Assembly: GCA_014529385.2 (NCBI GenBank)
Contig: CM043948.1
Span: 25,168,451 to 25,232,450 of the forward strand
Length of the DNA stretch: 64,000 nucleotides
Origin: Adiantum capillus-veneris
Lineage: Eukaryota; Streptophyta; Polypodiopsida; Polypodiales; Pteridaceae
Direction: 5' to 3'
Shown here: piece by piece, positions 32,606 to 43,060 of the stretch
Numbering within the stretch: the first letter of the stretch is position 1
How the letters are laid out: each line of letters begins with the position of its first letter
Notes under the pieces: generated by a model
What the model saw: the letters and a program-made list of their open reading frames with translations, nothing else
Told to the model about the DNA's origin: nothing
Database searches by the model: none
Made by a program: the position numbers and the translations under genes

Positions 32606-32938
32606 ACCAAGCACACCGAAGGTGCTGGCGAGGCGTGACAAGCAAGAGAGGCTAAGTTGGCGGGCGGACAGGGAAGCGACGGCAGCGGGCGGGCGGTGGG
32701 CAGCAGGCAGGGGATGTGCAGTGGGCAGCAAGCAGGGAAAGGGGTGCAGGGGGCGGACAGGAGGGCTGCGCGCAGGGGGGAGAGAAACACGAGGGCAGGG
32801 GGAGGGGGGGGAGCAGCGATGGCGAGGAGGGGGGGGGGGGGGGTGCGGGCAGCAGCAGCGAGCTGCCTTCTTAGAAAGAAAACTTCGATCCTCAGGTCGT
32901 TTGGGAGAGAGTGTAGTCTTACTATCCAAGCTTGTAAT

Positions 32939-33360
32939 ATTACTCCCTCCCTTCTATTTTTCTCCTGCCTTTGCTGCCAGATGATACCAATTGACGGTCC
33001 TTGCCTGATATGCAGACGTGTTCCTTACTCCATATCGCTGCTTGTGGTTTTTTGGTAGTTCTGGCTTATGATATGCAGTTGTAGAGTGAGCTTTTGGTGG
33101 GATTGCCTATCTTTTAAAGGCTGCCATCATCCTCTCTCCATTCCGTTTTTCAGGGCACTTTTTACTCTCTTTAGGAGAGGTTTTTCCCCATTGATTTTCA
33201 GTTTTTCCAGTGATGCCCTTGTGGCTAGTTGTATACAGGTTTCCCAGCTTTTGCCTTCGGGCAAAAGCCTGCTTTGTAAACAGTTTTGTACTTGCCCTCA
33301 AAATCGGCACCATTTGGGTGTTTCGAGGGATTTTCAAGTAATAGATATCAGCTCCTTTTC
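32939..33360 (+). repeat. Unclassified dispersed repeat, copy A
   Basis: This matches 49750-50040 in the same orientation, with shared blocks TTTTGGTGG(G/A)ATTGCCTATC, CATCCTCTCTCCA, CTCTTTAGGAGAGGTTTTT and GTAAACA...ACTTGCCCTCA. I see no coding potential. The CTTTAGGAG-GTTTTTTCCCC motif is also present in the Copia LTRs of this window, so it may be part of a Copia-like LTR. Confidence 0.6.
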
Positions 33361-34040
<680 letters not shown>

Positions 34041-34618
34041 AGAGAGAGAGAAAAAAATATTTTTTAACGTCTATAAAAGGCCGAAGTCGGCCTATGAGAC
34101 AAAACAAAGTACATGAGGTGGGTGTCCTCTGTGTATCCGTAAAGGATAAAAGGTACGAAAGTAAAAGTAACTATCATGTATGATGATTGGGGGAGGAAAG
34201 TGATACAAGGGTGGGGGGTGGAGCTCCAAAACTGAGGAAAAGATGCAATCCTATATGCTGGGGTAGATACAATCAGAAGATGAAATGCTATCCTATCTCT
34301 AGCTCCATCCAGTACCATAATCAGGGTGTAATACAGAATGCATGGGCGGGTAGGGTGTGAACAGTCCTCGCAAGATGGCGGCTGGATCTACAAAAGCCCG
34401 GATGCATCTCACCTCCAGAGATCTATAGTAGTGCTCCTGGATCTCCTGGATCTCGCTCTGATGTAGGCGAGGTGCCCTACGTCCATGGGTATGTGGACGT
34501 CTGCAAGCTCGGGCCTCCTCAGCCTACTGTAGAGTCATTCCTCTCTGGATGGTCGGAGGTGGTGGTGTTGCTATGGTCCTCTGAAAAAAGTCTGTGAGCT
34601 GTGTCTGGCGCTCCTCTC

Positions 34619-36646
34619 TCACAACTGATGCTGCCTGGAGGAGGGAGTTCCGATGCTGTTGTATCTCGAGGAGAAAGCGGCCGAACTGTCACTGGTCTCT
34701 GGACTAAAAAATCTGATGTAGAGTGGGCTGATCTGCAAACAAGGTCGAATATCTGCCTCTGATCTCCTCATATGCTCTACATCTGCAAACAGAGCGCTCC
34801 TCGCTCTCAATCTCTGCTGTGCAAAGTCTGCATATCCTCTCTGCTCTAGGAACATGTGTAGCTCCCCTTGCCTCAATCTCTAGCTGATGTGACGATACTC
34901 TGAGTTGTTCGATGGCGACCCATGCTCTATGTGGCATGTAGATATCCATGTATCTCGGTCTCTGGATGAACCCATCTGCTAGGATGGTGAGGAAGTGATC
35001 TCTGTAGTACCGCCTCTTCGTGGGAAGAGGTTCTCTGGGTGTGATCCATGTCTCCCTAATGTAGAGCTGCCAGAGGTCCTGTCTAAGAACACGATTCCTC
35101 TCGGTGTGTGAGAGGCGTATATGAGGAGAGTTAGGATCATACTGAAAAGGAGGCAGGTCTAGCTCTTGCATGCGCTGAATGAGACAGATCGTCTGAAAAA
35201 GGGCCTCTACTAGCATCGGTTGTGTGGCTAGCTCTGCTCTGATGATGTCATGTGGTACTGAGGGTTTGGTGTGGAGCAAACAAGAGATCATATTGATCTA
35301 TGGGCGCTCTATCTGTGTCCATAGAGATGCTGATAGTCCTGGTGCCCATACTACCGCGGCATACATCATGGCAAGTGTGACTAGAGTGTCAAAGAGCCAC
35401 CCCTTGGTGTGGGGCTCCTGGAAGTGGGCCTGATGGCATCTGCACTCTAAAGTGGCGAGTGCTGCATATCCTCATGTAATCCGGTCTCGGGCTACTTAGG
35501 CCATGGAAAATCTGCCAGTGGTGCTAGTAAAAGTCACCCCCAAGTATACATATGAATCAACCACCTCGACCTATCCGCCTGCTGCTATAAGTACTACTCT
35601 ACTACGAACTATCCTAGAGGCATGGAAGATCATGATCTTGGTCTTGCCAAGGTTCACTGTGAGTCCTGTGTGTGTGCAGAAATCATCTAAGGCTCGTAGG
35701 TGGCTCTGTAGTCCCTCTTGTGTCTCAGAAACAAGGATGATATCATCAGTATAGAGCATAATGTGGAGTGGTATACTTGCCAAGTCTGAGCCTTCTCCGC
35801 CTGCTCGTAGGATGTAATCTGAAATCTCGTCGATGTAGAGACCAAATAGATTCAAGGAGAGAGGGCACCCTTGCTTCACACCGATGGTGCTAGCAATGGG
35901 ATCCGATAGTCCACTAGGGCATCGCACTCTACTTGTGACGTGTGCATACAAAGAATGAATGGTCCATATCATGTCAGAGGGTATGTGTAGCTCCTGAAGG
36001 CGCTGAAAGAGTCTCTGGGGATAGTGTCAAATGCCTTGTGGCAGTCCACAAAGCAACAGTAGAGTCTCCTCTTCCGTGCCTTCACTCCGTCTATCAGACA
36101 GCGAGGCACGAAAAATGTGATCGATAGTCGAGAAAGTGCCTCTGAAACCTGCCTGTCCTGGTGCCCGTATCCCTGATGCCTCTGCATGTGTGCTAAGCTC
36201 TGCCTCAAGAACTGCCCCGTATAGTTTGGCCAGTGCAATCATGATAGTCGTGTAGTTCCTTGAATCCAGGGTGTCGCCAGATTTGTGGATAGGCACAATG
36301 GTGTGCATAGTCCACTCCTCTGGTAGTGCCTCAACCAATGCGCGGTTGAAGAGACGTGCTATAGGGGGGAGAGAGTGTCTGCCGCATAGATCAGGTGCTC
36401 ACTCTGTAGGCCAGTATGATCTGTTGAGCGGGCGTGCTGTAGGCGCCGAATGGCCCTCTCCACCATAGTAGATGTAAAGAAAGTCGAGGTGGTAGGTCGA
36501 GGGTCGGATGGCTCTGGGATCAGTGGCTGCCCAGGTATGTGGTATAGACGCTCGGCATAGTCATGCCAGGTCTGAGGGTCCTCCAGTGGGGCAGTAGGAC
36601 GTGGCTCTCTGAGAATCCTCCATGCTATGGTGCAGTTTGTACTCAT
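34619..36646 (-). pseudogene. LINE ORF2 reverse transcriptase and C-terminus, copy D2
   Basis: EEWTMHTIVPIHKSGD, QAGFRGTFSTIDHIF, CFVDCHKAFDTIPRD (motif A), GVKQGCPLSLNLFGLYIDE (motif B) and MLYTDDIILVSET (motif C; DD kept). The C-terminus has CRLCTAEIESEERSVCRC, a Cys cluster equivalent to the CCHC motif of the other copies, with Arg where His is expected. Several frameshifts. Confidence 0.85.
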
Positions 36647-36670
36647 GAGAAGGTGGTATAGCTCAAGCTC

Positions 36671-38017
36671 CTACGCCTCCTTGAAGGCCCACCGTTTACG
36701 GCGTATAATGGCTTTCATCTGTCTCTTGATCTCGCTCTCGGTGATGTCCTCTAAGGCTCGTCGCTGTGTGTATAAGTCTCTGCACTCCCCATCATACCAT
36801 CTGTTCTGGGGCATCGTCCCAGAGGATGGGGGTCGGCCACTGTAAGTAGTGTGTGGGAAGCAACTGAGGGCTGAAGTGTGAAGAACTGCAGAGAGCTGGG
36901 TAGTGAGTGTAGAGAGTGGTGTATCTAAGTCGAGAGCATAGATCCCCTCATGTACATGTGATGAATAGACTCTGGCAAGCTCGTGTGTGAAATGTATGGT
37001 AGTGTGTGGCTTGGGTGTGGGTGGTGTGTGTGAAATGGGTGAACCAATGAAAGAGAGAGCAAGGTATGCGTGGTTAGCCCCGATAGGTAGTGATGGGATG
37101 GTGAAGGATGTGAGCAGGTGGGTTGCCTCCCTGAGGCCGATGATGTAATCCACTATACTACCCCCGCCAGATACCGATGGTAGTATGCAAGTCAAGCCTC
37201 CAGATGATGGCCATTGCACCATCCCGTTATAGATAACGAGACGGTGCTGTGATCCCAAACGGAGTATGTGTCTCCCATATGGTGTGGGTGTGGTGGTATC
37301 TCCGGAGGTCCTCTCTGCCTCTGTGTTCTCCAGAGTGGAGAGTAGCTCTGGGTCATCAAAGTCGTAGATGTCACACTATCTACTTTGTGTCCTAGTGTTG
37401 AAGTCCCCCATAAGGAAGACTTCCTCTAGTCTAGAGTACTCCATGATCCCCTCCCTGAGACACGTATATGGTGAGTGTGTATCATCCTCCATAAGGAAGA
37501 CTTCCCTTAGTCTAGAGTACTCCATGATCCCCTCCTTGAGACACGTATATGGTGAGTGTGTATCATCCTCCTCCTCTCCTACATGTGTATGGGTCTCCTG
37601 TACCCCTGCTCCTCCTGCATGTGCAAATCTAGAGCCGCTAGGCGCGAAGTAGCAAATGGAAATGTATAGAGTGTGCTCCTCCGATAGCTCAATCTGTATC
37701 CACATGTATCGTGCCTCTGGGTCGCGGGCTACTATCTGTATCCTGCTGTGAAGTGAGCGGCGATAGAGGACTGCTATTCCGCCAGATCCTCTAGAAGTGT
37801 TGTGCTATGTGCACTTCCTGTGTAGAGACTCCCACTGGTAATCCTGTGCTCGAAGTAGGCCTCTCTCGGGACTCGCATGTGTCTCTGTGAGTAGAACAAT
37901 GTCTCTGTCATGCATCACCTCCTCTAGTCTCTCTGGATGTGTCCATAGAGAGCCATTGCAGTTCCAAACTGCCATGTGTATCTCCTTGTATATTGTCCCA
38001 TAGGCTGCGAGTCCCAA
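36671..38017 (-). pseudogene. LINE ORF2 endonuclease, copy D2
   Basis: HMAVWNCNGSLWTHPERLEE, DIVLLTETHASPE (catalytic Glu present), MWIQIELSEEHTLYISICYF, GDFNTRTQ and, after a shift, IGANHAYLALSF for the last His motif: an apurinic-type endonuclease. An 81-bp tandem duplication (copies from 37410 and 37491) adds 27 in-frame residues right before GDFNTR. The frame changes near 37800, 37375 and 37200. Confidence 0.8.
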
Positions 38018-38147
38018 TGCTAGAGCCTTGCCATCAATGATGACTCGACCGTCTCAGTAGGAGGCCCGTTTTCCCTCTTTGTGTGTTTGTTGTACTCGAG
38101 GCATGCATGCTCTCCCATGTTCTACTTGCATCCTTGTGAGGTCATCA

Positions 38148-39119
38148 TCAAGGTAGATGGGTGCCCGCGTGAGGCCTCGTAGAGTGACTCTCTTGCGGGA
38201 TGAAGAGGGTACGGGCTTCTTCCGATGGAAATTGGAGGATGAGGGGCCTCTTTTTGGTTGGGTCTTTACCGGCTCTCCAAGCTTTGGTGAAGCGGGTTGG
38301 GTCTTCTATCTTGTACCCAAGTTTGGTACATAGGGTTTTGCCATCTTTCTCGGGGGTGGAGTCTTTCCCTTCTTCCATGCCAGTGACTCGTACATTTAGC
38401 CGGCGGGCATGCCGCATCTTCTCCTCTTCGAGTGTGGTGTGTATAAGGAGGGCCTCTTCCTTGTGGGTGTCCTCTTTTGCTTCTTTTTTAAGGTTCTTCT
38501 TGACCACCTCCACCCACCCTTCCTTTATGGCCTCGAGCTTGTCTTCCAAGCTTTCGGTGAGAGCTTTGGTGAGTTCTTCCTTGATGGCCTCTTTGGTTTC
38601 ATGGTTTATTTCACCTTCCTCGGGGTTAAGGGATGCGATTGAAACTTTGAGGATGGCCATTTGTTCTTGCATCTCCTCCTCCTCCTTTTTCCATCCTTCT
38701 TGGGCCTCCTTCCACATCGCGAGCTCCTTCCTTGTCTCCTCGTCTTTAACTTCTTTTTCTTTGACCCATTCCTCTTTCTCTTTATGCAAGGCTTCCACTT
38801 CCTTCTCGAGCTTGGAGAGACGGTTGATGATAGTGTTGATGGCGGAATTTGCCATCTTCTTGTTCTCCTTGATTGTGGCATTGAGCTTGTAGTCCATCTT
38901 GGCTAATTCCTCCTTGGTCACTCCTCCTTTTGCCATCTCGGAGCTTTTTTTATTTGTTTGGTTGTCTTTCGTGACTCCAGTGTTGAGGGGAGTCATGATG
39001 AAAGATAGGGTTATGGATGTGGGTAGGTGTGTATGGGCAATGTGCAATGAGGGGAGCAACAGACGGGGGGGTGCAATGTGCAATGTGCAATGTGCAATGT
39101 GGGTAATGTGTGATGGCAA
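38148..39119 (-). pseudogene. LINE ORF1: coiled coil plus RRM-like protein, copy D2
   Basis: The frame is open for 323 codons; the likely start is the Met at MTPLNTGVTKDNQ, since the upstream residues translate a simple repeat. Residues about 65-240 are a highly charged coiled coil (KLEKEVEALHKEKEEWVKEK, then Glu/Lys-rich heptads). The C-terminal part reads HARRLNVRVTGMEEGKDS and KKRPLILQFPSEEARTLF, like the noncanonical RRM of L1-type ORF1p (Transposase_22 class) and unlike the DUF4283/zinc-knuckle ORF1 of ordinary plant L1. The role would be RNA binding and assembly (family knowledge). The end is probably truncated by a frameshift near 38150. Confidence 0.75.
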
Positions 39120-39127
39120 TGTGCAAT

Positions 39128-39422
39128 GTGTGTGTGTGTGTGTGTGTGTGTGGGGCGACAGCAGCAGGGGGGGATGGGGGTGAGGGCAGCACCTGGTTGC
39201 AGGCAGATCACTAATGCAGCAGCTACAGGCGGGTGGGGCTGCAGTGGAGCAGCAGCAGAAGAAGCAAAAGCAGCGCTATGGGGGGCTGGGGGAGCAGCGC
39301 GCAGGTACCAGCAGAACAACACGAAGGCATCCTTAGAGAGCAGCGCGCAGGCAGTAACAGGCAGCGAGGGTGGTGGGTGCGGCGCGAGCAGGAAGGAGGG
39401 GTGGTGGGCACTGCGCGAGTAG

Positions 39423-39455
<33 letters not shown>
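39128..39455. repeat. (GT)n and (AC)n microsatellites flanking a GC-rich segment
   Basis: (GT)n at 39128-39152 and (AC)n at 39426-39455 flank 270 bp of GC-rich DNA in inverted arrangement. Tandem TGCAATGTG units lie just left, at about 39072-39128. The AC run is followed by (ATG)n to 39477. Confidence 0.85.
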
Positions 39456-39458
<3 letters not shown>

Positions 39459-39476
39459 ATGATGATGATGATGATG

Positions 39477-42400
39477 TATTTACGTCCTTGGGGGGTCAAA
39501 ATGACCCATGGGACCCAAAATCTCATATATGAGACTCCCCCCTTCCCATGTGAAGGAGGGGGCGTGTCATGATTCTGTGGTGATCTTGTTTGTGAGTGTG
39601 GTGTGATGTTCTAGCACTTTGGCAAGATAGATGCCTAGTGCTACTGGAGAGGGATGTGTTCTTGAGAGAAGCTCCTCAAATGTAGTACATCCTTGAATAA
39701 GTTGAGGAAAGTCAACCCGAATGTGCGCATATGCTGGACATTCAAGGGTTACATGTGCCTCATTTTCCAATGAATTCAAGTTACATTGAGTGCATCTCCT
39801 CATGTTTGCATCCATATTCAACCATCCTCCCGTTTCACTTTTGAGCATGTGTGATCTTGTCCGCATCAAGGTGATGGCCCGTCTCGCACGGTAGGACATG
39901 GGTGTCTTGATATGTATTTGGGTTTCCCCGGTTTTGTATTCTTCCCAGTATCGTGTGTTTATGTGCTTGCAATAGTATTCAAACTTGGATCTGTGCATTG
40001 CATTCTTCCATTTGCTATGAAGGGCCTCAAGTAATTGTAGTTCAAAATTCAGCTCGTGTTCATGCTCGGTACCTTCCTCTACATGCATGTCCACATATGC
40101 TCCCACATTCCATTTAGAGAACCATTTCCTGATGTCCTCAACAAGGCTAGAGGTGAGAAACTTGCTTTTGTGGTTCTTTTGCGGCTTACATCCTACCTCC
40201 CATGCTATGTGAGGCAAACGGTTATTAGGCATCAACTTCACCTTCAAGAGATATCTATCCATTCTTTGCAAAGCAAGCATTTCCAATGGTCTTTGTCTAG
40301 TCTCCAATAGCATCACTGAGTATGGTGTTGTGGTTTTTATCCCCATATGTCTACATAAGAACTTTTTCAAAATTTTCTCAATGTCATTCCATGTGCTGGC
40401 CGGAATACTTGGTCCCCATACCTCTACCCCATACAATAACGTTTGGACCACACACGCATTGAAAGTCATGGACTTTATTTCCCACCTTGTAGTGACGCTT
40501 TGTTTGCACATGTTTTCACTCGTAATACCTTGCTTGTCCTGCCTCAATTCTTGTTTTTGCACATTGCCCCCATCTATGATTCGAAGTATAATGATGCCCA
40601 GGTATTTAAAGCTGTCAACTGCTTGAATCTCTTGCCCATCATACATAAGGGCGGGCTGATCCTTTGATTCGTGTGTACAAGTGGCCATACATTTTGTTTT
40701 TGTGACATTCACTGAGAGTCCTGTAGCTTCGCAGAAAGCATGTACCGCATCCAAAAGTTTTTGCAAAAGAGATATGCTATGCGCTAAAAGAACCACATCA
40801 TCAGCATAAATGAGTAGCAAGGTAATGAGGCCTATGTTTGGTGCATCTTCAATATCTTGCGTCGTTTGGCATATAAAGTCCTCAAGCTCATCTATGCATA
40901 GCCCAAATAATGTTGGGGACAAAGGGCACCCTTGTTTGACGCCTATTGTGCTAGAAAACTCTTTGGAGAAGCCTTCAGTTTACATCGAACCGCATGGTAT
41001 AGGCGTGCCACCGCAACCCTCAAATACATGGGAACCCCAATGGTCTCCATGCGGGACCATAACCCATGACGAGATACCGTATCAAATGCTTTCTTAAAGT
41101 CCACAAAACAGTAGTACATAGTTTCCCCTTTGAGTCGCGCCTCTTCGATCATAATCCGGATTGTAATCAAGTGGTCTATGTTACTATGTTTTGCTCTAAA
41201 ACCTGCTTGATCGATAGCCCTCTTTCCACTGTTTTCAGCCCATGTGCTAATATCTTTTTCTATCAGACTCCCAAAAAGTTTTGCCATGCAAGAGCCCACC
41301 ATGATGGTGCAGTAGTTCATGAGTAGGTTACTGTCTCCTCCTTTAAACAAAGCTTTGACCCAATTCTCTTGCCAATCTTCAGGTATACCTTGGTGAATAG
41401 CTTGATTCATCATGCAGTGTATCCATTTCTTAGCTTCATTACCCAACCTTTTCAGCATTTCGGAGTTGAAGTGCAAAATGTCAGAGGCTTTCCCAGTGGC
41501 TAGTTTTTTCAAACCTCTCAAAGCCGCTACAAAAGTTATAGGTTCCTTATTGTCAACCTGAATTTCAGCATTCATCATCATTTGAGCATCGGTGGGAGCA
41601 TAGAGTGTTTGTGCATATACATATATTTTGTCCATGCTGAAATTTCCCAGTATATCCTCCTTTTTTCCTTTCATGTTGCACCATGCTTTCTTGGGTTCTT
41701 TCTTAAATCGGATCACCTCTTGCTCCTCCTTCAAAAGTTCATGCATCCTTCTCTTTTTCCTTTTCAACATTCTGTATTCCTTGGCTGCATTTTCCCACTC
41801 CTTCGTGGACTTATTGAAGCACTTTAGCTTGTGTTTGGCTGCTTTACACTCTTCATCAAACCATGGGTTATGAGGGAGACCCTTCACTTGTTGTTGGTCT
41901 CTTTTAGATCGCCCCATAATGACCTCTGCTGCCTCTTCTATTGCTTGACGAAAGGTAGCCCAATTTTCTGAAATGTTCTAGGATATACATTGTCTACTCA
42001 ATAGGCTGTCCAGAAAAGTGGAATAATCAAATTTCTTTGTAACTTGCATTGGATATGCCCAACTTGTAGCCTTTTGGAGGCGTTGTGTAGGCATGTGTGG
42101 GAGGTCTAGACATACATGAATTGGAGTATGGTCCGAGTTCGGTGACTGAGCACCAATTTTAAAGTGTCCAATTAAATCCAATGCATTGTGGCTAACTAAC
42201 GCATAATCATTAGTGCTTCTTCCATGGTTTGATGTATAGCATGTGTATGTTTCGGAGCTTGCAAATTTCTTGGTGCCATTCATGACTACAAGTTGCATAG
42301 AATTCATCATAGATATCAAAACCGAACCTTGTTCATTCATGAGGTGATCGCATGAGCATCTATCCCACATTGCATCTAATACGAGATCGCCATCTTTGTC

Positions 42401-42569
42401 TGCGGGATGGATTGAGTAGTCAACCAATTGAACTTGTATGTTGGCTATGCGAGCATTAAGATCCCCGAGTATCATCACTGCCCCCTTTGGTGTGTAGGTT
42501 GCAATATCTGCATATAGTCGGCAAAAGGGTCATTCTTGGAGAGATTATGCAAATCATAGAACGGGGATC

Positions 42570-42571
<2 letters not shown>
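39477..42571 (-). mobile_element. LINE copy E, distinct subfamily with long open frames
   Basis: The 3' end (GGTCCCATGGGTCATTTTGACC on the minus strand) is homologous to that of its neighbours, but the tail is (CAT)n next to an AC/AG microsatellite. The 5' end is truncated inside the endonuclease and borders (GA)n at 42572. It has the longest uninterrupted ORF2 frames in the window, suggesting a younger or less damaged copy. Confidence 0.85.
39567..42478 (-). pseudogene. LINE ORF2 (endonuclease C-terminus, RT, C-terminal CCHC), copy E
   Basis: 42478-41978: MMILGDLNARIANIQVQLVD and SDHTPIHVCLDL (endonuclease). 41917-40943: AGFRAKHSNIDHLITIRIMI and YYCFVDFKKAFDTVSR (RT motif A). After one frameshift, 40922-39567: GCPLSPTLFGLCIDELED, LLIYADDVVLLAHS (YADD intact), then VWGPSIPASTWNDIE and CTQCNLNSLENEAHVTLEC (C-x2-C-x9-H-x4-C). 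Only two breaks separate these into three frames. The N-terminal endonuclease and ORF1 are missing. Confidence 0.88.

Positions 42572-42616
<45 letters not shown>
42572..42616. repeat. (GA)n tract at the 3' end of LINE copy F
   Basis: 45 bp of GA between the truncated 5' end of copy E and the AATGAAATAAAATG tail of copy F. Confidence 0.95.
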
Positions 42617-42622
<6 letters not shown>

Positions 42623-43060
42623 TAAAATGTTATATTAACGTCTTCAAAAGGCCAAAATGACCTATGAGACCAATCTGTTACAAATGGTGAATCTAATACC
42701 ATGTCTGGGTACAAAAGAACTAGAACAAAGATATTACTGCTAGAATCCATCCTCATCTGCACTCTGGATGTCGAGAGAGTATGGATCGAATCCTTTGCTG
42801 TAGTCTTCGTCGATGCTGTGTAGCCCCTCTCTTCAATCGTGGCCGTCTGGATCTCCGTAGCTCTAGTGCTCGGTCGATGAGAGTGCCGGTAGTGGTCGAA
42901 TGAGTGTGGGCCGAGCTCTGCAGTGATGGTTGCTCCTCTGGCTGTCCCATATCTAGTGAAAAGAAATCTGTAATCTGTCTCTGGGACCGTCTCTCTCTAT
43001 CTCTCCCCAGTAAAGTGTCTCATATTTGTGTAACTCAAGTAGATATATCCCAAGACATCT

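Larger units (their letters stand above)
26865..32924 (-). mobile_element. L1-type LINE copy 2, minus strand, with 14-bp target duplication
   Basis: The poly(A) tail appears as a T run from 26865. Flanks TCCAAGCTTGTAAT at 26851-26864 and 32925-32938 are exact duplicates. It is colinear with copy 1 at 8573-15625 and 6.06 kb long. It has the single (unduplicated) endonuclease segment, but about 750 bp between endonuclease and RT are deleted near 30000. It has a 28-bp G run at 31501-31528 (C's on the coding strand, in the Pro-rich part of ORF1) and a second G run at 32827-32842. Confidence 0.93.
34051..39425 (-). mobile_element. LINE (GA-associated family), copy D2, with ORF1 and ORF2
   Basis: The 3' end is next to (GA)5 at 34041-34050, with the family 3' signature AGGCCGACTTCGGCCTTTT. 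It keeps ORF1 (39119-38148), endonuclease (38017-36671), RT (36646-35571) and a C-terminal Cys-rich region (35291-34619). The 5' part is GC-rich, with (GT)n at 39128-39152, short TGCAATGTG tandem repeats just below it, and (AC)n at 39426-39455 at its outer edge. At about 5.4 kb it is the longest copy of this family in the window. ORF2 is broken by several frameshifts. Confidence 0.85.

Noticed and set aside
38200-38892. 230-codon plus-strand frame rich in Ser and Phe
   Set aside because: It is the antisense of the LINE ORF1 coiled coil (Glu/Lys codons read backwards as Phe/Ser/Leu).
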